The notes below the pieces were generated by a model, which worked only from the letters and a program-made list of their open reading frames with translations, had not been told where the DNA came from and did no database searches. A stretch of 31,439 bases of DNA from JAJDXO01 sp964620095 (GTDB lineage: Bacteria > Pseudomonadota > Alphaproteobacteria > Rhodospirillales > UBA2165): assembly GCA_964620095.1 (NCBI GenBank), contig CAZUGT010000291.1:1-31439 (forward strand), written 5' to 3'. A program made the translations under genes and the position numbers. Of this stretch, positions 21,057 through 29,463 are shown piece after piece (position 1 is the stretch's first letter; each line of letters starts with the position of its first letter).

Positions 21057-22972
21057 TGGACCAGAAGAATCTTCTCCTGGCGATCGTCATTTCGGTCGGA
21101 ATCATGATGGGCTTTCAGTGGTACGTCAGCGAGTTCGGCCCGCCGCCGGAACCCCGGCAGGAGCAAGCACAAAACACCGCCGACCCGGCCGCGCCGCCGG
21201 TGACCGCCGAGAGCGCGGCGCCGGGAGCGGTCCCGTCGGGGACCGAGGCCGTGCCGGTTCCGGGGGGTGCGCCGGGCCAAGTTGCCCGGGAGGCCACCCA
21301 ACGGGCGCTGAGCGCCGTGCCCCGGATTGCCATTCAATCGGACAGGCTCAGCGGGTCCATTTCGCTGCGCGGCGCCCTGTTCGACGATCTGACGCTCCTG
21401 GACTACCGGGAAACCACGGACCCGGCGAGCGCCAATATCAAATTGTTGCTGCCCTTTGGAACGCCCGATGCCTATTTCGCCGATTTCGGCTGGGTGGCCA
21501 ATGGCGTCGACGTTCCCGATGAGCAAACCCTTTGGACCGCCGACCGGCAGACGTTGACCCCGGATCAGCCGGTGACGCTCACCTGGACCAACCCGGCCGG
21601 CATCATCTTCAGCCTCAAGCTGTCGCTGGACCGGAATTACATGTTCTCCGTCGAGCAGAACGTTCAAAATGCCAGCGGGCAGACCATCACGGTCTTTCCC
21701 TTCGGGCGCATTCGCCGGAGCGGCACCCCGGATATCACCGACTTTTACATCCTTCACGAGGGGATTCTCGGCGTCTTCGACGGGGTCCTGGACGAGTACG
21801 ACTACGACGACCTCCAGGATGCGGCCGAGGAGCAGCGCACCGACCGCCAAATCGTCAAGAAGAGTACGACCGGCGGATGGGTGGGGATCACCGACAAGTA
21901 CTGGCTGACGGCGCTGATTCCCGATCAGGATACCTCGGCCGCCGCCCGCATGTTCGAGGACCCGAACCAGCCGGGCGACAATTATCAGGTCGATTTCCGG
22001 GATGACGCATCGGCGATTGCGCCCGGTGCGAGCGCCGGCACGACCAGCCGATTCTTCGCCGGCGCGAAGGAAGCGCGGCTCATGTTCGAATACCGGGATG
22101 ATCTCGGGATCGAGCGGTTCGACCTGGCCATCGATTGGGGCTGGTTCGAGCTGCTGACCAAGCCGATTTTCTTCACCCTGGTGTTTTTCACCGACCATGT
22201 TATCGACAACATGGGCGTCTCGATCCTGCTGCTGACGGTGCTGATCAAGCTCGCCTTCTTTCCCCTCGCCAACAAGTCCTACAAGGCGATGAGCAAGATG
22301 AAGGCCCTGCAGCCGGAAATGATGAAACTCCGGGAACGGTTCGGCGACGACAAGATGCGCATGAACCAGGAAGTGATGGCGCTGTACAAGCGGGAGAAGG
22401 CCAATCCGGCCTCCGGCTGTTTGCCCATCCTGCCGCAAATTCCGGTGTTCTTTGCGCTCTACAAGGTGCTGTTCGTCACCATCGAAATGCGGCACGCGCC
22501 GTTCTTCCTGTGGATCGACGACCTCTCGGACATGGATCGCCTGACCTTCGTCAATGCCTTCGGCCTGATCGACTGGACGCCGCCGGAATGGGCGATCATC
22601 GGCATCTGGCCGATCCTCATGGGCCTCACCATGTACGCCCAGCAGAAGCTGAACCCGCCACCCACGGATCCGACCCAGCAGAAGATCTTCATGTTCCTGC
22701 CGTTCATCTTCACCATCATGCTGGCACGGTTCCCGTCGGGTCTAGTGATCTACTGGGCGTGGAACAACCTCTTGTCGGTCCTGCAGCAGTACGTGATCAT
22801 GCGGCGCATGGGCGTGCCCATCGGCGGCGGTCAGATCAAACCCGCTCCCGCCGCGGCTTCAGCGGGAGCGGCGGCGGCCAACGAAGGCTCCGAAGAAGAC
22901 ACCGATGAAGGCGGTGAGGAGCCGCCCAAACCTTCCCGCAAGTCCAAGAAAAAGAAGAAGAAGAACGGGTAA
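21053..22972 (+). CDS. yidC: Membrane protein insertase YidC
   Basis: The 639-residue insertase places and folds inner-membrane proteins, alone or with SecYEG. An N-terminal membrane segment (about 6-22) is followed by a Pro/Ala/Glu-rich linker and the large periplasmic P1 domain. Then comes the conserved core with LLLTVLIKLAFFPLANKSY, NPASGCLPILPQIPVFFALY, the FLWIDDLS loop and the last membrane helices. The C-terminus is a Lys-rich tail (KSKKKKKKNG), thought in this family to contact ribosomes. Two in-frame ATG codons (21053 and 21056) are possible. The first overlaps the yidD stop and is used here. Confidence 0.97.
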   Translation: MMDQKNLLLAIVISVGIMMGFQWYVSEFGPPPEPRQEQAQNTADPAAPPVTAESAAPGAVPSGTEAVPVPGGAPGQVAREATQRALSAVPRIAIQSDRLSGSISLRGALFDDLTLLDYRETTDPASANIKLLLPFGTPDAYFADFGWVANGVDVPDEQTLWTADRQTLTPDQPVTLTWTNPAGIIFSLKLSLDRNYMFSVEQNVQNASGQTITVFPFGRIRRSGTPDITDFYILHEGILGVFDGVLDEYDYDDLQDAAEEQRTDRQIVKKSTTGGWVGITDKYWLTALIPDQDTSAAARMFEDPNQPGDNYQVDFRDDASAIAPGASAGTTSRFFAGAKEARLMFEYRDDLGIERFDLAIDWGWFELLTKPIFFTLVFFTDHVIDNMGVSILLLTVLIKLAFFPLANKSYKAMSKMKALQPEMMKLRERFGDDKMRMNQEVMALYKREKANPASGCLPILPQIPVFFALYKVLFVTIEMRHAPFFLWIDDLSDMDRLTFVNAFGLIDWTPPEWAIIGIWPILMGLTMYAQQKLNPPPTDPTQQKIFMFLPFIFTIMLARFPSGLVIYWAWNNLLSVLQQYVIMRRMGVPIGGGQIKPAPAAASAGAAAANEGSEEDTDEGGEEPPKPSRKSKKKKKKNG

Positions 22973-22996
22973 GGCGGGCTTTCCCGGTGCTCGATT

Positions 22997-23662
22997 ATGA
23001 CCGCCCCCCTCACCCCCGAGGATGAAACGGCCGCCGCGCTGGAGGCCGGACGGCTCCTGTTTGCCCAGGACTGCCGGTTCATCATCAGCGCGGCCCGCCT
23101 GGCTCAGGTGCCCGGCGACGCGCTCCCCGAGGTCGCATTCGCCGGCCGCTCGAATGTGGGAAAGTCGAGCCTCGTCAATGCGCTAACGGGCAGAAAGACC
23201 CTCGCCAAGGCCTCCAACACGCCGGGCCGGACTCGGCAGCTGAATTTCTTCGATCTCGGCGGCCGGCTGTGCCTTGCCGATCTGCCGGGTTACGGATATG
23301 CCCGGGCCTCGAAATCCGAGATCAGGATTTGGACCGAGCTCACCCGATCCTACCTCAAGGGTCGGGCCGGCCTGCGCCGCGCCTGCTTGCTGATCGACAG
23401 CCGCCACGGCATCAAGGACAGTGACCGGGACGCCATGAAGCTGATGGACGATGCGGCGGTCGTCTATCAGGTCGTGCTCACCAAGTGCGACAAGATCAAG
23501 GCGGGCGCCCTCACCCATATGGAGGAAAAGACCGCGGCCGAGGTCTCGACGCGCGTCGCCGCCCATCCCGAGATAATTGCAACCAGCGCCCGGTCCGGCC
23601 GGGGAATCCCGGAACTGCGGGCCGCGCTTGCGGCGCTGGCGGCGTCGCCCGAGTTCGGCTAA
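22997..23662 (+). CDS. engB: Ribosome biogenesis GTP-binding protein EngB/YsxC (YihA)
   Basis: The 221-residue GTPase of the TRAFAC class acts in assembly of the 50S subunit. The G1 loop GRSNVGKSS is at residues 50-58. G3 is DLPGYGYA, G4 is TKCDK and the G5 region is ATSARSGRG. The NTPGRTRQLNFF switch segment is characteristic of EngB. It follows yidC after 24 bases, with only a weak ribosome site, and precedes argB by 26 bases. The yidC-engB-argB order is common in alphaproteobacteria, which supports one transcript. Confidence 0.96.
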   Translation: MTAPLTPEDETAAALEAGRLLFAQDCRFIISAARLAQVPGDALPEVAFAGRSNVGKSSLVNALTGRKTLAKASNTPGRTRQLNFFDLGGRLCLADLPGYGYARASKSEIRIWTELTRSYLKGRAGLRRACLLIDSRHGIKDSDRDAMKLMDDAAVVYQVVLTKCDKIKAGALTHMEEKTAAEVSTRVAAHPEIIATSARSGRGIPELRAALAALAASPEFG

Positions 23663-23688
23663 AGTCCCGGCCCTCGGGGAGACCCAAG

Positions 23689-24621
23689 ATGAACGACGAC
23701 ACCAAAACCCCGCCTCAAGAGGCGGACGGCGACGGCGCGGCAGCGTGGCACAATCAGGCCCACACGCTGGCTGAAGCGCTGCCCTATATGCAGCGGCACG
23801 AAGGGCATACCTTCGTCATCAAGTATGGCGGCCATGCCATGGGTGACGACGATCTTGCCAAGTTGTTCGCCGAGGACGTCGTGCTGCTCAAACATGTCGG
23901 CATCAATCCGATTGTCGTGCACGGCGGCGGGCCGCAGATTGCCGAAATGCTGGAACGGTTGAAAATTCAGTCATCCTTCATCGACGGCCTGCGGGTCACC
24001 GACGCCGCCACGGTGGAAGTGGTTGAAATGGTCCTCGCCGGGACGATCAACAAACAGATCGCCGCCGCCATCAATGGCGCCGGCGGATTTGCGGTGGGCC
24101 TGTCCGGAAAGGACGGCAATCTCATACAAGCCGCCAAGCTGCGGCGCACCCAGCGCGACCCCGACTCGAATATCGAAAAAATTCTCGATCTTGGTTTCGT
24201 CGGCGAGCCCCGGCAAATCTCCACCCACGTCCTCGAAGTGTTCGAGCAATCGGATATGATTCCCGTCATCGCCCCCATCGGCGGCGGAGAAAAGGGCGAG
24301 ACCTTCAACATCAACGCCGACACGGCAGCCGGCGCCATCGCCGACGCCATGTCCGCCCGGCGGCTGTTGCTGCTGACCGACGTTGCCGGCGTTCTCGACG
24401 AAAAAGGCGAACTGATCCCCAAACTCACGGCATCGGAAGCCCGTGCGCTGATTGGTTCCGGCGTCATCGCGGGCGGCATGATCCCCAAAGTGGAGACCTG
24501 CCTGCGGGCGGTCGACGGCGACGTCGACGCGGCGGTCATTATCGACGGCCGTGTCCCCCATGCCCTGCTGCTCGAACTGTTTACCCAGCATGGCGCGGGA
24601 ACGCTGATCGAATCCGACTAA
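23689..24621 (+). CDS. argB: Acetylglutamate kinase ArgB
   Basis: The 310-residue kinase phosphorylates N-acetylglutamate in the second step of arginine synthesis. The amino-acid kinase motifs are clear: FVIKYGGHAMG with the catalytic Lys, VVHGGGPQI, INADTAAGAIA, LLLTDVAGVLD and GGMIPKVETCL. A GGGGAG ribosome site sets the ATG at 23689. The open frame 68 codons upstream is a shadow of engB. The N-terminus carries about 20 extra acidic residues. The enzyme is often feedback-inhibited by arginine, but I cannot decide this from sequence. A weak GC hairpin follows within the 145-base gap to the next gene. Confidence 0.97.
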   Translation: MNDDTKTPPQEADGDGAAAWHNQAHTLAEALPYMQRHEGHTFVIKYGGHAMGDDDLAKLFAEDVVLLKHVGINPIVVHGGGPQIAEMLERLKIQSSFIDGLRVTDAATVEVVEMVLAGTINKQIAAAINGAGGFAVGLSGKDGNLIQAAKLRRTQRDPDSNIEKILDLGFVGEPRQISTHVLEVFEQSDMIPVIAPIGGGEKGETFNINADTAAGAIADAMSARRLLLLTDVAGVLDEKGELIPKLTASEARALIGSGVIAGGMIPKVETCLRAVDGDVDAAVIIDGRVPHALLLELFTQHGAGTLIESD

Positions 24622-24766
24622 CCGGACTGTCCGTCTCTTCCGGAAAATTCCCGGGCGCCGGCGGGCGCGGCTTTTCTCCGCGTCATTCCGGGGTCTTTGG
24701 TGCGCGCCGGCCGCCCTTGAAACAAATTGGGTTGCCCAAGCCCCGGCGCCGTAGCACAAATGCCAC

Positions 24767-25477
24767 ATGCCTGAAAAACAAGAAAAAACCCGGACCGACG
24801 GAATATTGCGGGACGCCCGCCTGTTGCGAGAGTGTGATACCTGGGTGTTCGATCTCGACAATACGCTGTACCCGCCGTCAGCCAGCATGTTCGACGAGAT
24901 CGACCGGCGGATGTGCGCCTATATCGCCGACTATTTGAAACTCGATCACGCCGAGGCCTATAAGGTCCAGAAGCGCTATTTCCGGGAACATGGCACGTCG
25001 CTGAAGGGGCTGATGGATAATCACGACATGGATCCGGCTCCCTATCTCGACTACGTCCACGAGGTCAGCGTCGACATGGTTCAGCCCGACCCGGACCTGG
25101 ACCGCGCCCTTCATGCCCTGCCCGGCCGAAAGGTGGTGTTCACCAACGCATCCGCCCGGCATGCCGAGCGGGTGCTCGGCCGGTTGGGGATCGATCGCCA
25201 CATGGACGGCGTGTTCGACATCGCCGCCGCCAACTATGTCCCGAAGCCGGAGCCGAGCGTCTATCGGCTGCTGACCGAGACCTACGCGTTCGACCCCGCC
25301 AATGCGGTCATGGTCGAGGATGTCGCGCGGAACCTCAAGCCGGCCGCCGAAATGGGCATGGCGACGGTCTGGGTGGTCACCGACCGGCCCTGGGCAAACG
25401 CGGAAGCCGAGGATGTCGAACCGGACCACACCGTGACAAATCTTTCGGACTGGCTGGTCGAGGTATCCGGCGCCTAG
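24767..25477 (+). CDS. HAD-superfamily pyrimidine 5'-nucleotidase
   Basis: The 236-residue hydrolase has HAD motif I FDLDNTLYPP (nucleophile Asp29, acid/base Asp31), motif II VFTNAS, the conserved Lys in PKPEPSVY and motif IV VMVEDVARN. The F-D-L-D-N-T-L-Y-P start is typical of the SDT1/TIGR01993 pyrimidine 5'-nucleotidase group, which dephosphorylates UMP and related nucleotides. The exact substrate is inferred. An ATG at 24760 in another frame stops within five codons and is not used. It lies between argB and dapD, a position commonly seen in alphaproteobacteria. Confidence 0.88.
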   Translation: MPEKQEKTRTDGILRDARLLRECDTWVFDLDNTLYPPSASMFDEIDRRMCAYIADYLKLDHAEAYKVQKRYFREHGTSLKGLMDNHDMDPAPYLDYVHEVSVDMVQPDPDLDRALHALPGRKVVFTNASARHAERVLGRLGIDRHMDGVFDIAAANYVPKPEPSVYRLLTETYAFDPANAVMVEDVARNLKPAAEMGMATVWVVTDRPWANAEAEDVEPDHTVTNLSDWLVEVSGA

Positions 25478-25509
25478 AGCCGATCTAGCCGATTTCAGCC
25501 GGCCCAATA

Positions 25510-25538
25510 TTGACACCGCCGGTCCCCTGGCCCATTTT
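25510..25538 (+). promoter_or_regulatory. Candidate dapDE promoter
   Basis: A perfect TTGACA (25510-25515) is followed after 17 bases by CATTTT (25533-25538), three of six to the -10 consensus. It lies 33 bases ahead of the dapD GTG. The GAGGAA ribosome site of dapD follows. The -35 is exact but the -10 is weak. Confidence 0.5.
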
Positions 25539-25570
25539 CCGGCGCTCAAATTCTTTCGAGGAACAGCCCC

Positions 25571-26428
25571 GTGCCCGATAGTATTCCCACCGATCAACTG
25601 GAAGCCGCCGTCGATGCCGCCTGGGACCGGGCGGACGAGATCACCCCCGCGACCACCGGCGAAGTTCGCGACGCCGTCGATGCCGCTCTGGAACTGCTGG
25701 ACGGCGGCCGGGCCCGGGTCGCCGAAAAGATCGACGGATCCTGGCGGGTCAATCAGTGGCTGAAAAAGGCCGTCCTCCTGAGCTTCCGTCTGAACGACAT
25801 GGAGCCCATCGGGGGCGGGCCCGGCGCCGATACCAACTGGTGGGACAAGCTGCCCTCCAAGTTCGAAGGCTGGGGCGAGAACCGGTTTCGCGAAGCCGGC
25901 TTCCGGGCGGTTCCGTCCTGCGTCGTCCGCCGGTCCGCGTTCATCGCGCCCGGCGTGGTTCTGATGCCCAGCTTCGTCAACCTGGGTGCGTACGTCGACG
26001 AAGGGACCATGGTCGATACCTGGGCGACGGTCGGTTCGTGCGCCCAGATCGGCAAGAACTGCCATATTTCCGGCGGCGCCGGCATTGGCGGCGTCTTGGA
26101 GCCGCTGCAGGCGGAACCGGTGATCATCGAGGACAACTGCTTCATCGGCGCCCGTTCCGAGGTGGCGGAGGGTGTCATTGTCGAGGAAGGCGCCGTGCTC
26201 TCCATGGGCGTCTATATCGGCGCCTCGACCAAGATCGTGAACCGGGACACCGGCGAGGTCATCAACGGCCGGGTCCCCGCCTATTCGGTGGTGGTGCCCG
26301 GAAGCCTGCCGGGCAAGCCGTTGCCGGACGGGTCGGCGGGTCCGAGCCTTTACTGCGCGGTCATCGTCAAGCAGGTCGACGAAGGCACGCGCGCGAAGAC
26401 GTCCGTCAACGACCTTCTCAGGGATTGA
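25571..26428 (+). CDS. dapD: 2,3,4,5-tetrahydropyridine-2,6-dicarboxylate N-succinyltransferase DapD
   Basis: The 285-residue acyltransferase succinylates tetrahydrodipicolinate in the succinylase route to meso-diaminopimelate and lysine. The C-terminal half is a left-handed beta-helix of hexapeptide repeats, including VGSCAQIGKNCHISGGAGIG and GVLEPLQAEPVIIEDNCFIG. The N-terminal alpha domain contains the conserved WRVNQWLKKAVLLSF. The start is GTG with a GAGGAA ribosome site. The next gene, dapE, starts one base after the stop, so the pair forms one operon. Confidence 0.97.
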   Translation: MPDSIPTDQLEAAVDAAWDRADEITPATTGEVRDAVDAALELLDGGRARVAEKIDGSWRVNQWLKKAVLLSFRLNDMEPIGGGPGADTNWWDKLPSKFEGWGENRFREAGFRAVPSCVVRRSAFIAPGVVLMPSFVNLGAYVDEGTMVDTWATVGSCAQIGKNCHISGGAGIGGVLEPLQAEPVIIEDNCFIGARSEVAEGVIVEEGAVLSMGVYIGASTKIVNRDTGEVINGRVPAYSVVVPGSLPGKPLPDGSAGPSLYCAVIVKQVDEGTRAKTSVNDLLRD

Positions 26429-26429
26429 T

Positions 26430-27593
26430 ATGACCGTCGACGCGCTCGCACTGTCGCAGGCGCTGATTCGGTGCAACAGCGTCACCCCCGCCGATGGCGG
26501 GGCGCTGGACGTTCTCGGCGACGCGTTGGCCGGGCTGGGATTCGACGTCCGCCGCAAGGTGTTTTCCGCCGACGGCACGCCGGATGTGGACAACCTGTAT
26601 GCCCGTATCGGCGCCACGGCGCCGAACTTCTGCTTCGCCGGGCACACGGACGTGGTCCCGGTTGGCGACGAGAACGCCTGGTCCGTGGATCCCTTCGGCG
26701 CCGAGATCAGGGATGGCGTGCTTTATGGCCGCGGGGCCTCGGACATGAAAGCGGCGATCGCGGCATTCGTTGCGGCGACATCCCGATATCTGGAGAAAAC
26801 CGGCGGCGACGTGCCGGGGTCCATCAGCCTGCTGATCACCGGCGACGAGGAAGGGCCGGCGATCAACGGCACCAAGAAGCTCCTGGAATGGATTGCCGAA
26901 GAGGGTGAGACCCTGGATGTCTGCCTGGTCGGCGAGCCCACCAACCCGGAAGCCATGGGCGACATGGTCAAGATCGGCCGGCGCGGCAGCCTGACCGCCC
27001 GCCTGGAGGTGACCGGCATCCAGGGTCATACGGCCTACCCCCATTTGGCCGACAATCCGATCCATCGCCTGGTCGGCATGCTGGACGCCGTCACCGGGAC
27101 GCCCCTCGACGAAGGCACGGACCGTTTCCAGGCCTCGACCCTGCAGGTGGCCTCGGTCGATACGGGAAACACCGCCGGCAACGTCATCCCGGCCAAGGCC
27201 AGCGCGCTGTTCAACGTCCGCTTCAATGATCTCCACACGGGCGCTTCGGTCACCGACTGGCTGCACGAGCGGTTCCGGGAGGCCGGCGCCGTGGATGGCG
27301 AGCACTACGATCTCGACGTTCATGTTTCCGGCGAAGCATTCCTCACGGAAACCGGCGAACTGTCCGACGTGCTGTGCCGGGCGGTCGAGGAGGTGACCGG
27401 CCGCACGCCCGAATTGTCGACCTCGGGCGGAACCTCCGATGCCCGCTTCATCAAGGACTACTGTCCCGTCGCCGAGTTCGGCCTCGTGGGCAGGACCATG
27501 CACATGGTGGACGAACGGATGCCGGTGAGCGACGTGGAATGCTTGACCCGGATCTACGCCGCGACCCTGGACGGTTTCTTCGCCCGGCCATGA
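26430..27593 (+). CDS. dapE: Succinyl-diaminopimelate desuccinylase DapE
   Basis: The 387-residue M20-family metallohydrolase removes succinate from N-succinyl-LL-diaminopimelate, two steps after DapD. The metal and catalytic residues are visible: His72 and Asp74 in FAGHTDVVPVG, Asp105 in GRGASDM, Glu140/Glu141 in TGDEEGPA, and the late histidine in MHMVDERM. The dimerisation lid domain with GIQGHTAYPHLADNP is present. The ATG lies one base after the dapD stop with an AGGGA ribosome site. The aminotransferase dapC is not in the window. Confidence 0.97.
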   Translation: MTVDALALSQALIRCNSVTPADGGALDVLGDALAGLGFDVRRKVFSADGTPDVDNLYARIGATAPNFCFAGHTDVVPVGDENAWSVDPFGAEIRDGVLYGRGASDMKAAIAAFVAATSRYLEKTGGDVPGSISLLITGDEEGPAINGTKKLLEWIAEEGETLDVCLVGEPTNPEAMGDMVKIGRRGSLTARLEVTGIQGHTAYPHLADNPIHRLVGMLDAVTGTPLDEGTDRFQASTLQVASVDTGNTAGNVIPAKASALFNVRFNDLHTGASVTDWLHERFREAGAVDGEHYDLDVHVSGEAFLTETGELSDVLCRAVEEVTGRTPELSTSGGTSDARFIKDYCPVAEFGLVGRTMHMVDERMPVSDVECLTRIYAATLDGFFARP

Positions 27594-27606
27594 CGGCAAC
27601 GCGCCG

Positions 27607-28182
27607 ATGATCCCGGTCCTCGAAGTCGCCAACGGCCTCTACGGCGCCTGGCGGCTCGCGTGGCTGGATGCATCGGGCATGCAGTATTTCAATCGGACCG
27701 TCGAGGGATTCTGGCGGTCCTTTTTTGCCGCCGTCCTCATCGCGCCGCTGCTGGCCGTCCTTCTCGGCTTGAGATTTGCCGGCGGCGGGATCGAGGCGCC
27801 GATCTGGCGCTTCGCCTCCATCGAGCTCATCTCCTACGTCGTTCTGTGGGTCGCCTTTCCGGTGATCATGCTGGGCGTGACCCGGGCGATGGACCGGACC
27901 GCCAACTACATCCCCTACATCGTCGCCTATAACTGGGCGTCGGTGTGGCAGAACGTCTTGTTTCTGCCATTCGCCATCATGGTCGAACTCGAGATTTTCG
28001 GCGGCGTGCTGCGTAACGGGCTGCTGGTTGCGCTGATGATTATCGTGCTGGCCTACACCTTCGTCGTGACCCGAACCGCCCTGCAGGTCGGCGCCGGCGC
28101 CGCGGCCATTCTCGTGGCGATCGACCTGGTGATCAGCGTGTTCATCAATGGCTTTTCGGAATCCCTGATCCGCGCCGGCTGA
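27607..28182 (+). CDS. Conserved-looking multi-spanning membrane protein of unknown function
   Basis: The 191-residue protein is highly hydrophobic, with about five membrane segments near residues 38-58, 70-92, 103-126, 134-155 and 162-182. Aromatic and charged residues before the first segment (VEGFWRSFF) suggest an amphipathic start. I do not recognise a named family; the layout is loosely like Yip1-type membrane proteins. It follows dapE after 13 bases, so it is likely the last gene of the dapD-dapE transcript. It is convergent with the OsmC gene, with 14 bases between stops. The weak ribosome site is consistent with coupled translation. Coding is supported by frame GC bias and by filling the gap between well-defined genes. 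Confidence 0.8.
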   Translation: MIPVLEVANGLYGAWRLAWLDASGMQYFNRTVEGFWRSFFAAVLIAPLLAVLLGLRFAGGGIEAPIWRFASIELISYVVLWVAFPVIMLGVTRAMDRTANYIPYIVAYNWASVWQNVLFLPFAIMVELEIFGGVLRNGLLVALMIIVLAYTFVVTRTALQVGAGAAAILVAIDLVISVFINGFSESLIRAG

Positions 28183-28196
28183 ACGTATGGCGCGGC

Positions 28197-28679
28197 CTAT
28201 TCGGGAACCGGCAGAACGTTCCAGTTGAGGGTGCATTCGAGGCCGGCATCGACAAAGATGTTGCCGACCGGGCAGGCGTCCTCCGAGAGCGTCTTCAGCT
28301 GCTCGATCTTGGCTTCCGGCCCTTCGACCTCGATGTCGATGGTCATCTCGGCGCCGATGAACCGCATGACCTTGGCGTCGCCCTCTACCGCCGCCACGCG
28401 ATCGGTCACCGTGGACGCCTCGACGTTGATGGCGCCGGTCTTGAGACGCATGGCCTTGGCGATCTTGTGGATCTGAACCGTCTGGCAGGTCGCCAGCGAG
28501 GTGGTGAAGTGCATCAGCGGCGATGCCGCGGTGTCCGTGCCGCCCCGCTCCGCCGGCTCATCGGTAATGATCATATGAGGGCTGGGCGTCGAAACCTCGC
28601 ACCGAACGCCTTCCGGACTATTCGACTGCACGGTCCGCACCTGACGGCCAACGACCTCTTTTTGCTTAACAACGGCCAT
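28197..28679 (-). CDS. OsmC family protein
   Basis: The 160-residue protein belongs to the OsmC/Ohr fold, many of whose members reduce organic hydroperoxides with two cysteines. Both are present: Cys65 in SLATCQTV and Cys136 in EDACPVG. The arrangement fits the wider OsmC family better than classical Ohr. The ATG at 28679 has a GGAGTGGG ribosome site; 28 more upstream codons are open but contain the intergenic palindromes. It is 67 bases after the alpha/beta hydrolase on the same strand. An OhrR-box-like sequence lies directly upstream. Peroxidase activity is inferred. Confidence 0.92.
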   Translation of the reverse strand: MAVVKQKEVVGRQVRTVQSNSPEGVRCEVSTPSPHMIITDEPAERGGTDTAASPLMHFTTSLATCQTVQIHKIAKAMRLKTGAINVEASTVTDRVAAVEGDAKVMRFIGAEMTIDIEVEGPEAKIEQLKTLSEDACPVGNIFVDAGLECTLNWNVLPVPE

Positions 28680-28690
28680 ATTTCCCACTC

Positions 28691-28704
28691 CGCAATTGAT
28701 TGTG
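28691..28704. promoter_or_regulatory. OhrR-box-like palindrome upstream of the OsmC gene
   Basis: CGCAATTGATTGTG read on the minus strand is CACAATCAATTGCG. It matches 10 of 14 positions of the Bacillus ohrA operator TACAATTAATTGTA. It lies 11-24 bases before the OsmC ATG, just ahead of the ribosome site. AT-rich palindromes are scarce in this window. Binding is not shown and no ohrR gene is visible. Confidence 0.35.
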
Positions 28705-28715
28705 AGCTGTTTCGC

Positions 28716-28727
28716 CCCGAATTCGGG
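28716..28727. repeat. 12-bp perfect palindrome between the hydrolase and OsmC genes
   Basis: CCCGAATTCGGG is exactly self-complementary and sits 37-48 bases before the OsmC start. It could be an operator or a small hairpin separating the hydrolase and OsmC transcripts. No T tract follows. Confidence 0.4.
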
Positions 28728-28746
28728 CCGTATCTTGGCGCGCCGG

Positions 28747-29463
28747 TCAGGACCGATCAACACCCTGGATCAATTCCGCCGTTTCTGCCGGCATCGACAG
28801 ATGCAGGTGATGGTGGGTGGGCAATTCCAAGGTCTGCCAATCGCTCTGTGTTCGAGTCCATTCGGCGAATTGCGGGAAGACGGAGGGCGAGTATCCCGTC
28901 GACAGTACATAGACCTTCTCGGCGATATTCAGATGATTGCCCGCCAGCGGCAACGGGTCGGCGAAAGTCCGGAGCGGCTGCATGCACGTATTGGTCAATA
29001 GCCACTCCCGGTCCTCGTCGCTGAGACTCGGGTGCAAGCTGCCGTCAGGGCGGGGTACGAGCCAGCCATCGCCGTGTTCCCGGGCCGCCCGCAACGTCAT
29101 CTCGGCGCGCTCGGGGCCGGTAAGGTCATTCAACGATTGGCCATCCGCCGGTAGAAACGCATCCAGGTAGACCAGCCGGCTGATCTTTTCCCACTCCCGG
29201 TCGGCGACGCCGGTAACGACCATGCCGCCGTAGCTATGGCCGACCAGTACGAAATCGTCCAGGCGCTCATACCGGATGACATTGCGCACATCGTCTATAT
29301 GGGTGCGAAGATCGACCTCGGGCGCCGCGAGGTGCACCCGCTCGCCGAGGCCGGTATAGGTCGGCGTGAACACCTCGTGGCCGCCGCCGCGAAGAACGGC
29401 CGCCACCCGGGTCCAGCCCCAGCCGCCGCCCCAGGCGCCATGGCAAAGCACATACTTGGTCAT
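28747..29463 (-). CDS. Alpha/beta hydrolase (EstC / hydroxynitrile-lyase-like)
   Basis: The 238-residue protein has the oxyanion segment CHGAWGGGWGW, the nucleophile elbow GHSYGG (Ser77) and a late histidine region HHHLHLSMP. This is the compact layout of plant salicylate esterase / hydroxynitrile lyase-type hydrolases and bacterial EstC. It has no signal peptide. Its ATG overlaps the stop of the upstream DM13 gene in an ATGA, so translation is coupled. Substrate is unknown; a small ester or aromatic compound is typical for the group. Confidence 0.92.
   Translation of the reverse strand: MTKYVLCHGAWGGGWGWTRVAAVLRGGGHEVFTPTYTGLGERVHLAAPEVDLRTHIDDVRNVIRYERLDDFVLVGHSYGGMVVTGVADREWEKISRLVYLDAFLPADGQSLNDLTGPERAEMTLRAAREHGDGWLVPRPDGSLHPSLSDEDREWLLTNTCMQPLRTFADPLPLAGNHLNIAEKVYVLSTGYSPSVFPQFAEWTRTQSDWQTLELPTHHHLHLSMPAETAELIQGVDRS

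Noticed and set aside
21029..22495. Minus-strand open frame of 488 codons opposite yidC
   Set aside because: A compositional shadow of yidC with no known motif. It would overlap the yidD-yidC junction.
22930..22970. A-rich AAG/AAA run near the yidC end as a microsatellite
   Set aside because: It encodes the Lys-rich C-terminal tail expected for YidC.
24651..24675. GC hairpin followed by TTTT after argB as a Rho-independent terminator
   Set aside because: The stem is only about five base pairs (GCGCC/GGCGC) and is separated from a four-base T run. Too weak to call.
24878..26647. Minus-strand open frame of 589 codons across the nucleotidase, dapD and dapE
   Set aside because: It crosses three well-defined genes and an intergenic promoter, and has no domain signature.
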